From NCBI GenBank assembly GCA_946623915.1, contig CAMORQ010000058.1:1-8952 (forward strand): 8,952 bases of DNA. Direction: 5' to 3'. This DNA comes from an uncultured Coriobacteriaceae bacterium. GTDB taxonomy: Bacteria; Actinomycetota; Coriobacteriia; Coriobacteriales; Eggerthellaceae. Below, in pieces: positions 1 to 6,233 of the stretch. Position numbers and translations under genes: made by a program. The stretch's first letter is position 1. Every line of letters begins with the position of its first letter. The notes beneath the pieces were generated by a model. That model had not been told where the DNA came from and did no database searches. It saw only the letters and a program-made list of their open reading frames with translations.

Positions 1-315
<315 letters not shown>

Positions 316-450
316 ATAAATACAAGTTAGCGATCCGAAATAGTCTAAGCACGCTATGTAACCTTCAGGGTGCGTAAACCTGACTCAATTGCCCGATGTA
401 AGCGAGTCATTTTGAAAAGCGCATACCATGTGCTGTAGGGAATGCCCCCT
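316..450 (+). other. 23S-5S internal transcribed spacer
   Basis: This is a spacer of about 135 nt with no tRNA. It holds two possible hairpins. TGACTC (381-386) pairs with GAGTCA (404-409) and is followed by four Ts. AGCGCAT (418-424) pairs with ATGTGCT (428-434), including one G-T pair. Both may serve rRNA processing. The last ten bases (441-450) form the 5' part of the long 5S precursor stem. Confidence 0.6.
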
Positions 451-585
451 ATGAGCGCGACCATAGAGAGAGGGATCACCCGACCCCATTCCGAACTCGG
501 TAGTTAAGCCTCTCTTCGCCGAAAGTACTGCGGTGTAGTCCGTGGGAGGATAGGGCGTCGTGCTCATAGAGGGCATTTTCTTTTG
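441..585 (+). terminator. 5S precursor stem with T-rich tail (probable end of rRNA operon)
   Basis: Bases 441-456 (AATGCC...) are the reverse complement of 562-577 at 15 of 16 positions, so helix I of 5S is extended into a long precursor stem. The 3' strand runs straight into ATTTTCTTTTG (575-585), giving a stem followed by a T-rich tract. This suits both RNase processing of the precursor and termination of the operon. The loop is the whole 5S RNA, so it is not a classic compact terminator. Confidence 0.5.
451..567 (+). rRNA. rrf: 5S ribosomal RNA
   Basis: This is 5S rRNA, part of the central protuberance of the 50S subunit. The conserved core CCCCATTCCGAACTCGG is at 484-500, followed by AGTTAAGCC and the GCCGAAAGTACTG segment. 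Helix I closes by GAGCGCGAC (453-461) with GTCGTGCTC (557-565), all nine positions pairing with one G-T. The length of about 117 nt is normal. The exact mature ends are estimated from helix I. It follows the 23S in the usual order 23S-5S. Confidence 0.95.
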
Positions 586-666
586 CGTCCTTCGCAGAAG
601 GGCCAAAGGAAAACGTCAGTTCGGTAGAGCTGCAACTCATGGGACCTGCGGCAAAAGAAAATGCCC
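571..666. repeat. 16-bp perfect inverted repeat downstream of 5S
   Basis: GGGCATTTTCTTTTGC at 571-586 recurs as its exact reverse complement at 651-666, with 64 bases between. The left arm overlaps the 3' strand of the 5S precursor stem, so 571-577 could pair either with 441-447 or with 660-666. Read from the other direction, the right arm could serve as a stem with a T-rich tail for transcription coming from the right. I see no transposase or flanking target duplication. Confidence 0.6.
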
Positions 667-680
667 GAACTCGACGCTGC

Positions 681-779
681 AAATCTATCTGCTGGCACGC
701 TAAGCCCTCCGTGCTACACTGCGCGTACAAAGTACGCTCATTTCGCCAGTCGGGCTTATCGCACTCAGCAGATAGATTT
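681..779. repeat. Nested inverted repeat (long hairpin)
   Basis: AAATCTATCTGCTG (681-694) is the exact reverse complement of 766-779. Inside it, TAAGCCC (701-707) matches GGGCTTA (752-758) inverted. At the centre GCGTAC (723-728) pairs with GTACGC (732-737) around AAA. The three nested pairs share roughly one axis, so the ~100-nt segment could fold as one branched hairpin or cruciform. It may be a mobile non-coding palindromic element or an RNA structure. No gene is visible in it. Confidence 0.55.
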
Positions 780-788
780 TCGCTGACA

Positions 789-1054
789 CTTCGACTACCT
801 TCCCGCAGCGTCGCTTCGCTCGCTGCTGCGCGCTCCCTGGTGGAACCTAGGAAGTTGTCCTCGCTTTGGATATGCGCGCGCTCCGTTACGGCCCCGGCGC
901 CCTTCGGCCACCTGCCCGCAGCGTTGCTTCGCTCGCTGCTGCGCGCTCCCTGGTGGAACCTAGGAAGTTGTCCTCGCTTTGGATATGCGCGCGCTCCGTT
1001 ACGGCCCCGGCGCCCTTCGACCACCTGCCCGCAGCGTCGCTTCGCTCGTTGCTG
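789..1054. repeat. 113-bp direct tandem repeat, about 2.4 copies
   Basis: Two full copies lie at 802-914 and 915-1027 and differ at only two bases (GCGTCG/GCGTTG near the start and TTCGGCC/TTCGACC near the end). A third copy runs for 27 bases at 1028-1054 before diverging, and 13 bases of the end of the unit precede the array at 789-801. The period is not divisible by three, so each copy is read in a different frame. The frames open across it give repetitive Arg/Ser/Ala-rich peptides and are unlikely to be genes. Each unit begins with a GC-rich, partly palindromic stretch (CGCAGCG...GCTGCTGCG). Confidence 0.9.
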
Positions 1055-1060
1055 TGGATT

Positions 1061-1108
1061 GTCTCAAGGGAACGGCGGTTCGCATCGCTGCTGGTTTTTG
1101 AGACCGCC
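1061..1108. other. Two mutually exclusive stem-loops
   Basis: GTCTCAA (1061-1067) can pair with TTGAGAC (1098-1104), and GGCGGT (1074-1079) can pair with ACCGCC (1103-1108). The right-hand arms share bases 1103-1104, so the two stems compete. This lies directly after the tandem repeat and about 180 bases before the response-regulator gene. It could be an RNA switch or simply a decayed part of the repeat region. Confidence 0.3.
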
Positions 1109-1174
1109 CTGTTTACGATAATGAGCTTTTCAGGCTCAGGGTAATCGGCCTTATACTCTGTCCCTAAAACGCTG

Positions 1175-1199
1175 CCCCATGGGCTTTTCCCAGAAGGGG
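1175..1199. other. GC-rich hairpin
   Basis: CCCC and TGGG (1175-1183) pair with CCCA and GGGG (1189-1199) around a short CTTTT loop, with small internal bulges. There is no T-run after it on the plus strand and only TTTT some bases away on the minus strand. It could be a weak boundary structure between the repeat region and the regulator gene. Confidence 0.25.
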
Positions 1200-1245
1200 G
1201 GTTCCAGAATGTCACACCCTATATTGCTGACAACTCTTGCTTTTG

Positions 1246-1270
1246 TTGTCGTTTAGGTCTAAAACGACAA
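1246..1270. promoter_or_regulatory. Near-perfect palindrome before the XRE-receiver gene (probable operator)
   Basis: TTGTCGTTTAG (1246-1256) and CTAAAACGACAA (1259-1270) are reverse complements apart from one extra A, separated by GT. The right arm ends three bases before the ribosome binding site of the regulator gene. A further GACAAC at 1229-1234 matches the left arm inverted (GTTGTC, 1245-1250), giving three related half-sites. XRE-family proteins usually bind such palindromes as dimers, so autoregulation is likely but inferred. A possible -10 box TATATT lies at 1220-1225 without a convincing -35. The palindrome could instead act as a hairpin in the mRNA leader. Confidence 0.5.
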
Positions 1271-1290
1271 TAGAGAGAGGACGTATAGGC

Positions 1291-1890
1291 ATGAACACGG
1301 TTTTTGCGGATACCATAAAGAAACTCAGATTCGGCAAAGGTCTTTCGCAACGCGATCTTGCGGAGCGGATGTATGTTACCCGCTCGACTGTTGCGCGGTG
1401 GGAGAACGGCAGCCGCCTTCCAGATGCCGTGATGATATCTCGTCTTGCCCAGTGCCTGGGTGTGGATGCCAATGCGCTGCTTTCGGCTGCGGCAATGAGC
1501 GATGTGGCTCCCAATGTCATTATGGTTGACGATAGGAAAGTCATCCTTACCGGAGGGCTGCCTGTGTTGGAGGAGGCAATCCCGAACGCCACGATCGTGG
1601 GGTTCACGCGCCCAGCCGAAGCGATCGAGTATGCGAAGGCAAACAGGATTGCCCTAGCGTTTTTGGACATAGAGTTGGGTAAGACGAGTGGGTTGGATTT
1701 ATGCCGCGAATTGCTTGATATAAACCCCAATACAAACGTGGTGTTCCTCACCGCATATGCGGAATATTCCCTTGATGCATGGAAGACTGGCGCAAGCGGC
1801 TTCATGGTGAAACCAATCACGATAGAGGGTGTGCGCGAGCAGCTCGAGCACTTGCGGCATACGTTTTCTGAGGGAAGCGTCCCCGAATGA
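1291..1890 (+). CDS. Response regulator with N-terminal XRE helix-turn-helix and C-terminal receiver domain
   Basis: This is a cytoplasmic transcription regulator of 199 residues. Residues ~5-65 form an XRE/Cro-type HTH (GLSQRDLAERMYVTRSTVARWENG...). Residues ~75-190 form a receiver domain with the acidic pair D80/D81, the phosphoacceptor D126 in AFLDIEL, the switch T154 and the invariant K174 in VKP. The usual order is receiver first, so this arrangement is reversed, and no further output domain follows. I chose the ATG at 1291 because AGAGAGG lies at 1274-1280; a TTG 54 bases upstream is open but would read through the palindrome. The stop overlaps the start of the histidine kinase gene by 4 bases, so the kinase is almost certainly its partner. 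A palindrome just upstream suggests autoregulation. Target genes are unknown. Confidence 0.9.
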   Translation: MNTVFADTIKKLRFGKGLSQRDLAERMYVTRSTVARWENGSRLPDAVMISRLAQCLGVDANALLSAAAMSDVAPNVIMVDDRKVILTGGLPVLEEAIPNATIVGFTRPAEAIEYAKANRIALAFLDIELGKTSGLDLCRELLDINPNTNVVFLTAYAEYSLDAWKTGASGFMVKPITIEGVREQLEHLRHTFSEGSVPE

Positions 1891-3155
1891 CCGAACTCGA
1901 CACCATACTCTACGTTTTCGTTTGCGGCGCAATGTTGGCGCTGTCGGTGTTGGGGCTGGAATCTGCTGTCATCACGCCTAGTCTGAAGCGCTGGAACAGG
2001 CGCTTTTTCATCGTTTTCTTCGCAGTCCTGGTTTGTGGGTCTTCGGTCTTTTTCCTGGAACTGGCTGGTTACTTGGTCGCGTCCTTGACGGTGTTGGTGA
2101 CGATAGCTTACTTTCTCCAGTCGGTGCTCTACATCACGTTGTTTCCTATGCTCGCGGTGTACCTGCTGTATTGCTGCGAAGAGGACTGGCGCGAAAGCGT
2201 GCTTTTCCGCGTCATGCTGGCACTGTGGGCTGCGTGCCTTATCATGTTAATTACCTCCCAATTCGTTGATGGCTTCTATTCCATCGTCCCTGGTGGCGGA
2301 GTGATCATAGGACCCGCATATCCGCTGCTCGTCATGCCTCTGCTAGCAATGCTGGGCCTTCTGGCGGTGGGTGTGGTCCGTAGACGCAACAAGCTGCCTC
2401 AACAATACTTTCGCGCCTTCCTCATTTGGCTGATCCCCGTGGCGGTTGCCATATTGGTCCACATGATCACCACTTCTTTTGTGCTTATCGATCTCGGCCT
2501 AACCGTTTTTATTTTTGCGATGTACCGCATCATCGTAAGCGATTCTGTCGAACAGGACCGGCTCCACCAGCAAGAGATTGCCAACCAGCGCGCCAGCATC
2601 GCAGTGCTGCAGATGCGCCCTCACTTCATCTACAACACCATGACCAGCATCTACCATCTGACAGACCAGGATCCGCAACGGGCCAAACAGGTGACCATGG
2701 ATTTCAGCACCTATCTGCGTAAGATCTTCACCGCTATCGGCAGCGATGGAGCTATACCTTTTGTCGAAGAGCTCGAGCACACCCGCGCCTACCTTGCCGT
2801 GGAACAGGCCCAGTTCGAAGACGACCTGTCCGTCGAATACGATACGCCGCACGTTAAGTTCTGTGTGCCACCGCTTACGTTGCAGCCTATTGTGGAAAAC
2901 GCTGTCAAGCACGGTATGGACCTAGACGCCGGGCCGCTGCACGTCCGCGTGCAGACTAAGGAAACGGGCCAGGGTAGCGAAATCGTCGTAGAGGATGACG
3001 GTTCGGGCTGCGATCCCGCTATTGTCGACGATCCCCATACCACTTTGGCCAACATCCGACAGCGTTTGCAGATGATGTGCGGTGGCATGCTGGACATCGC
3101 GCGCCGCGAAGGCGGCGGCACGGTGGTGAAAGTGACGATTCCGCGCGCCGAATAG
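1887..3155 (+). CDS. Multi-pass membrane sensor histidine kinase, LytS/His_kinase type
   Basis: This 422-residue kinase is predicted to phosphorylate the preceding receiver protein. The first ~215 residues are very hydrophobic, with about six or seven membrane spans (roughly 7-28, 40-62, 64-95, 107-124, 138-163, 176-213) and only short loops, so the signal may be sensed in or near the membrane. A linker at 215-240 looks helical. The phosphoacceptor is H246 in RPHFIYN, the form seen in the LytS/YehU group (Pfam His_kinase). The ATPase domain has the N-box ENAVKHG (N338), the D-box EDDGSG (370-374) and a LANIRQRL/GGG region (387-411). The GTG/ATG choice is settled by the ATGA overlap with the regulator, implying translational coupling. 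There is no recognisable named sensor domain, so the stimulus is unknown. Confidence 0.92.
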   Translation: MTELDTILYVFVCGAMLALSVLGLESAVITPSLKRWNRRFFIVFFAVLVCGSSVFFLELAGYLVASLTVLVTIAYFLQSVLYITLFPMLAVYLLYCCEEDWRESVLFRVMLALWAACLIMLITSQFVDGFYSIVPGGGVIIGPAYPLLVMPLLAMLGLLAVGVVRRRNKLPQQYFRAFLIWLIPVAVAILVHMITTSFVLIDLGLTVFIFAMYRIIVSDSVEQDRLHQQEIANQRASIAVLQMRPHFIYNTMTSIYHLTDQDPQRAKQVTMDFSTYLRKIFTAIGSDGAIPFVEELEHTRAYLAVEQAQFEDDLSVEYDTPHVKFCVPPLTLQPIVENAVKHGMDLDAGPLHVRVQTKETGQGSEIVVEDDGSGCDPAIVDDPHTTLANIRQRLQMMCGGMLDIARREGGGTVVKVTIPRAE

Positions 3156-3366
3156 CGTGTGGTCCCTCCGATTCGCCACCGCCGTGCGAAACGTGCCCCA
3201 TGGGCCACCACCAGGACGTGATGGCAAAACGCAGACTCCGCTGCATCGACCATTCCAAAGGTATACGTCGTACCACCAACGCCGTTGTTGCTGCCATGGC
3301 GCGCCCGATGTGACCGAATCTGCATTTTGATGTCATGCACACGACCCTCAGTGTTACCATGTGCGT
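3156..3366. other. Intergenic region with possible leaderless promoter
   Basis: These 211 bases separate the kinase from the thiol protein. I see no gene; the short frames crossing it are continuations of shadow frames of the neighbours. CCCATGGG at 3196-3203 is a short palindrome. Close to the next gene, TACCAT (3355-3360) fits the actinobacterial -10 pattern TAnnnT and lies exactly six bases before the ATG at 3367, with no Shine-Dalgarno sequence between. There is no good -35 match. Confidence 0.4.
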
Positions 3367-4221
3367 ATGGAAAAGAGAATCAAGATAACCCATTTCACCG
3401 ACCCGCTGTGCTTCTGGTGCTACGCGATGGAGCCGGAGATGCGCAAGATTCGCGTGTTGCTCGACGAGTGCCTCGACTACCGCATCGTCATGGGTGTGCT
3501 GTCCAGCGACGTGAGCGAATTCATCGGGCACGACGAAGAGTCCGCATTGCGCTACGAATTCTTTCGTATGACGCTGGTGGACCATCTTTCGCAGGCCGCC
3601 ACGATGATAGGCATGCCGTTCGCCACCGAGTACCTGTTTGCAAACAGCCCCGAGGACATGGTTTCGTTCCCCCTCAGTCTGGCTTGCAGTGCGATGAAGG
3701 TCACCGACGAGCACTTTGCCGAGCCGTATTTACGGCGTATGCGCGAATGCGTGTTTGCGGAGGGCCGCACCCTTTCCAAAGTCGACGAACAGGTCGACCT
3801 GGCCGGCGAATTCCCGGTCGATGCGGAGCTATTCCGGCAGAATCTGGAAAGTGATGCGGCATCGTCTGCCTTGCAGGCCGATCTCGATGAATGCCAGAAG
3901 TACGGTGTGACGGTGTTCCCGTCGCTTCTCATGGAGTACGGCGAGTCGCGCATCATGGTCCGCGGCTACAGCAGCTACGACGGGTTCAAACAGGCGATTG
4001 GCCAGCTGACAGACGGCGAGATCACGCTCACTGACGCTGAGTACTCGTTCGGTGCTCTCGAATCGTTCGTCGGCCGTTTTGGCAAGGTCGCTGCTCGTGA
4101 AGTGCAGACGATGTTTTCCCTGAACGAGAACCAACTTGCCAACGCCGTGATGGATTTGGTGAGCACGGGCCGCTACAAGACGCAAAACTGCGGTAGCAGC
4201 TACTTCGTTATGCCAGCGTAA
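3367..4221 (+). CDS. DsbA/FrnE-like thioredoxin-fold protein with C-terminal winged-helix-like tail
   Basis: This is a 284-residue protein with no signal peptide, so probably cytoplasmic. The N-terminus reads KITHFTDPLCFWCYAMEP, a beta strand followed by a CxxC active site (C15/C18) typical of the DsbA, FrnE and SpxH (YjbH) group. A long helical insert follows (~60-175), then the cis-proline loop GVTVFPSLL (P185). It probably carries out thiol-disulfide chemistry or acts as a redox-sensing adaptor; the substrate is unknown. Residues ~232-282 (REVQTMFSLNENQLANAVMDLVSTGRY...) look like a small winged helix, unusual for this fold. The start is uncertain: ATG at 3367 or GTG at 3361, neither with a clear ribosome binding site. 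It may be transcribed from its own promoter as a leaderless message. Confidence 0.82.
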   Translation: MEKRIKITHFTDPLCFWCYAMEPEMRKIRVLLDECLDYRIVMGVLSSDVSEFIGHDEESALRYEFFRMTLVDHLSQAATMIGMPFATEYLFANSPEDMVSFPLSLACSAMKVTDEHFAEPYLRRMRECVFAEGRTLSKVDEQVDLAGEFPVDAELFRQNLESDAASSALQADLDECQKYGVTVFPSLLMEYGESRIMVRGYSSYDGFKQAIGQLTDGEITLTDAEYSFGALESFVGRFGKVAAREVQTMFSLNENQLANAVMDLVSTGRYKTQNCGSSYFVMPA

Positions 4222-4230
4222 GGGCGTCAA

Positions 4231-4270
4231 TCGGGTGCGCTCTGCCGCTTTGGGTGTGGCAGCGTCCCGA
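4231..4270 (+). other. Stem-loop just after the thiol-protein gene
   Basis: TCGGG (4231-4235) pairs with CCCGA (4266-4270), and inside it CTGCC (4242-4246) pairs with GGCAG (4258-4262). It starts ten bases after the stop codon. No T-run follows, so it is not a canonical intrinsic terminator. It may be a 3' end stabiliser or a factor-assisted termination site. Confidence 0.35.
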
Positions 4271-4338
4271 AGGAGTCAGATGCGTTAGCTATAGGCAAGT
4301 GATGCCGTTCGCGTGCAGCGTCCGATGTCGCATTTCGT

Positions 4339-4378
4339 ATAGGGTGCTATCTGCTCAAGGTGGGTAACACCCTATTTT
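4339..4378 (+). terminator. Candidate intrinsic terminator
   Basis: ATAGGGTG (4339-4346) is the exact reverse complement of CACCCTAT (4368-4375), with a 21-base loop and a short run of Ts (4375-4378). It lies about 120 bases after the thiol-protein stop codon and could end that transcript. The loop is long and the T-tract short, so confidence is modest. Confidence 0.35.
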
Positions 4379-4688
4379 GCAGGTCGTTTAACCGTGTAGG
4401 GATGGATAAAGAGCTCATGCTGTTTTAAGCTCCGATGTTACTTTGACACTGCATCGCTCCTAAGAACCTCCCGCTGCTGTCCCGGGGACTTTGGCGCTGC
4501 TGCCGGTATGGGCTACTCGGGCACTCGTGGCGAGTTCCATTTGGCGGCCGATGCGCTCATATGGCGCGGTGCTGCGGTTGGTGATGGCGGGTGCGCGAAA
4601 GTACGTGCTACCCAGAGCGAAAGCGTACGAGGGATGCGTCTGGAACGCGCGAGAGGTGTAGCGCAAATGGACTACCGGATTCCAGGTC
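4379..4688. other. Non-coding gap between convergent genes
   Basis: The genes on both sides are transcribed towards this stretch. GAGCT (4411-4415) and AGCTC (4428-4432) could form a weak hairpin. Short frames exist on both strands (plus 4508-4702, minus 4460-4798), but neither has a recognisable domain or a ribosome binding site, and both run into the end of the coiled-coil gene. It may hold the decayed remains of a gene. I see no clear terminator for the minus-strand gene. Confidence 0.4.
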
Positions 4689-6050
4689 CTACAGGAACCT
4701 GAACTTGACGGTGCGCACGCCCCATTCATCGCAGGTAGAGCAGCCGAACGCCTTGAATACGCCCGGTTGCAAGTCGAGAGAGCGCTTGCCGTTGGCAAGG
4801 CCGCCGCAGTCGTTCACAACGGCGATGATGGATTTGCCACCGTAGGAAATTTCGACGTATTTGCCGTAGAACGGACCCGGGTTCCAGACCATGGGAACCG
4901 CAACGCCCATCGACCAGTCGTCGACTACGTCGCCTGTTGCAGTGACGTCGGGGTTGGTGGTGTAGACATCGGATGCGCCGCCGTAGGCGGTGGCGAGACC
5001 CGTGGCCCATCCATCCGTGCCGAACGTCGTGAAGAGCGCGGCATTGGTGCCTTCGGTCTGGGATTGGATCTTTTCGAGATTCTCTTTTTCTTCCTCGATG
5101 CTCTCAAGCGCCACTTCTTGCTGTTCGACATCGAGTTCCATATCCTGTATGGCCTGGTTGAGCTCGCGTTGCTTTTGGGCTAGGTCCTTTTGCGCGATTT
5201 CCAGCTCGTCCTTTTCGACCGAGATATAGTCGTATTGCTCCTGCAGCTGCACGCTTAAGGCCTTTTCCTGTTCAGCCAGTTTGGCAGCCTGGCTGGCGAC
5301 GGTTTCTGCTTGATGCATGCGGTCGAGCAGTTGAGTGATGCTTTCCGACCCAACCAGGATGTCGACGAGCTCGGCAACGTCTGTTTTGTACATAAGCACG
5401 GAAACGTTGGCAAAGCGTTTCTGCAGCGCTGCATGTTCTTGCTGTGCGGCAAGCAGCTGTTCGGATAGCGTGGTGATTTCGGTGTTGTATTGTTCGATGC
5501 GCTGCTCGGCATCGGTGATGCTGTTTATGAGCTTTTCAAGTTCGGAAGACTTTTCAGATAGCGATTTGCGCGCTTCTTCGAGCCTCTTCTTGGCTGCGTC
5601 AGCTTCTTCTTTCTTTTCGTTCAGCTGGGTAGTGATGTCGGAACGGTCGCGCGCGGCTTGGGCACCTGCGCTCTGCATTTCCTTGAATTCTTCCAGGCGC
5701 TTCAGCGTTTCAGCGTCGAGCTGGTCGGCTGGTGTGGATGCGGCCGATGGAACGTTGACCCCTGCGGGAACCGAGCTCGATGAACTGCTGGCATCGTTGG
5801 CCGCATCGGCTTCGGCAGCGGGTTCGGCGGGTGCGTCAGCTTGCGCATCGGCGGCCGCGTCGCCAGCTTCGGGGGTGGGTTCTTGAATCGCTTCGCTCGT
5901 CGTTTGCTCGGCAGCCTGCTCGTCTGGCTCGTCAGCGAATGCGGGTGCTGCACTGAGGCAAGCGCAGAGGCAGACAAGAATGAAAACACTGAGAAGCACC
6001 TGGTTAAAGCGGTGCGTTTCGGCTGCATGACTTGTTTTAGACATGTGCAT
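4689..6050 (-). CDS. Secreted coiled-coil protein with C-terminal double-psi beta-barrel (RlpA/3D-like) domain
   Basis: This 453-residue protein is probably exported and acts on or in the cell wall. Residues 14-39 form a Sec signal peptide (hydrophobic core, then APAFA before DE). Residues ~40-110 are a low-complexity Ala/Glu/Pro/Ser linker. Residues ~111-335 form a long coiled coil resembling the N-terminal part of CwlO/PcsB-type wall hydrolases. Residues ~355-453 match a double-psi barrel: ATGDVVDDWSMGVAVP, then YVEISYGGKSIIAVVNDCGG, KRSLDLQPGVFKAFG and WGVRTVKF. In RlpA, MltA and 3D proteins this fold cleaves or binds peptidoglycan, with Asp residues in the ND and LDL motifs. C415 and a CSTC motif (437/440) could form a disulfide outside the cell. 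The two Met codons at 1 and 3 are both possible starts; the ribosome binding site is weak. Confidence 0.85.
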   Translation of the reverse strand: MHMSKTSHAAETHRFNQVLLSVFILVCLCACLSAAPAFADEPDEQAAEQTTSEAIQEPTPEAGDAAADAQADAPAEPAAEADAANDASSSSSSVPAGVNVPSAASTPADQLDAETLKRLEEFKEMQSAGAQAARDRSDITTQLNEKKEEADAAKKRLEEARKSLSEKSSELEKLINSITDAEQRIEQYNTEITTLSEQLLAAQQEHAALQKRFANVSVLMYKTDVAELVDILVGSESITQLLDRMHQAETVASQAAKLAEQEKALSVQLQEQYDYISVEKDELEIAQKDLAQKQRELNQAIQDMELDVEQQEVALESIEEEKENLEKIQSQTEGTNAALFTTFGTDGWATGLATAYGGASDVYTTNPDVTATGDVVDDWSMGVAVPMVWNPGPFYGKYVEISYGGKSIIAVVNDCGGLANGKRSLDLQPGVFKAFGCSTCDEWGVRTVKFRFL

Positions 6051-6233
6051 AACGAAACAATACTACCATGCAGAATCGGGCTTTGGGAAAAAAGCGTGAT
6101 GTACCACAAAACACACTCAATGGTGGTAAAGGAGCGGACAATGCACAATGCATGGGGTTGGTTGGGGGCCTGAGTGGCGTTGCGGCGCATCAACCCAGGG
6201 CGCTAACGCAGCTGCGCGGTCTGGCGGCAGGGC
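6051..6233. other. Intergenic region between two minus-strand genes
   Basis: This 183-base gap lies downstream of the LuxR-type gene and upstream of the coiled-coil gene. CGCAGCTGCG (6207-6216) is a short palindrome, and ACAATGC is repeated directly near 6138-6153. The minus strand carries TAGTAT close to the coiled-coil start, a possible -10 box, without a good -35. I see no gene and no strong terminator, so read-through from the LuxR-type gene cannot be excluded. Confidence 0.4.

Noticed and set aside
316..450. tRNA in the 23S-5S spacer
   Set aside because: No T-loop GGTTCRAAT-like motif or cloverleaf arms can be made out.
802..1054. CRISPR array
   Set aside because: The copies are contiguous 113-bp direct repeats with no unique spacers, and no cas genes are near.
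476..1215. Long open frames on both strands across the 5S and repeat region (for example minus 476-1024, plus 639-1121, plus 866-1144, minus 886-1215)
   Set aside because: They cover 5S rRNA or the 113-bp repeat, whose period is not a multiple of three, so the same peptide appears in different frames. They lack ribosome binding sites and domain signatures.
567..1240. Insertion sequence or transposon
   Set aside because: Inverted repeats are present but there is no transposase, no fragment of one and no clear target-site duplication.
3019..3714. 231-residue minus-strand frame
   Set aside because: It is antisense to the kinase end and the thiol-protein gene, both of which have clear conserved motifs. 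It has no recognisable domain.
4460..4798. 112-residue minus-strand frame in the convergent gap
   Set aside because: It overlaps the end of the coiled-coil gene in another frame, with no ribosome binding site or motif.
4767..5886. Plus-strand frames (4767-5183 and 5335-5886)
   Set aside because: They are antisense to the Ala/Glu/Ser-rich coiled-coil gene and read as low-complexity Ser/Ala/Phe sequence, as expected for a shadow.
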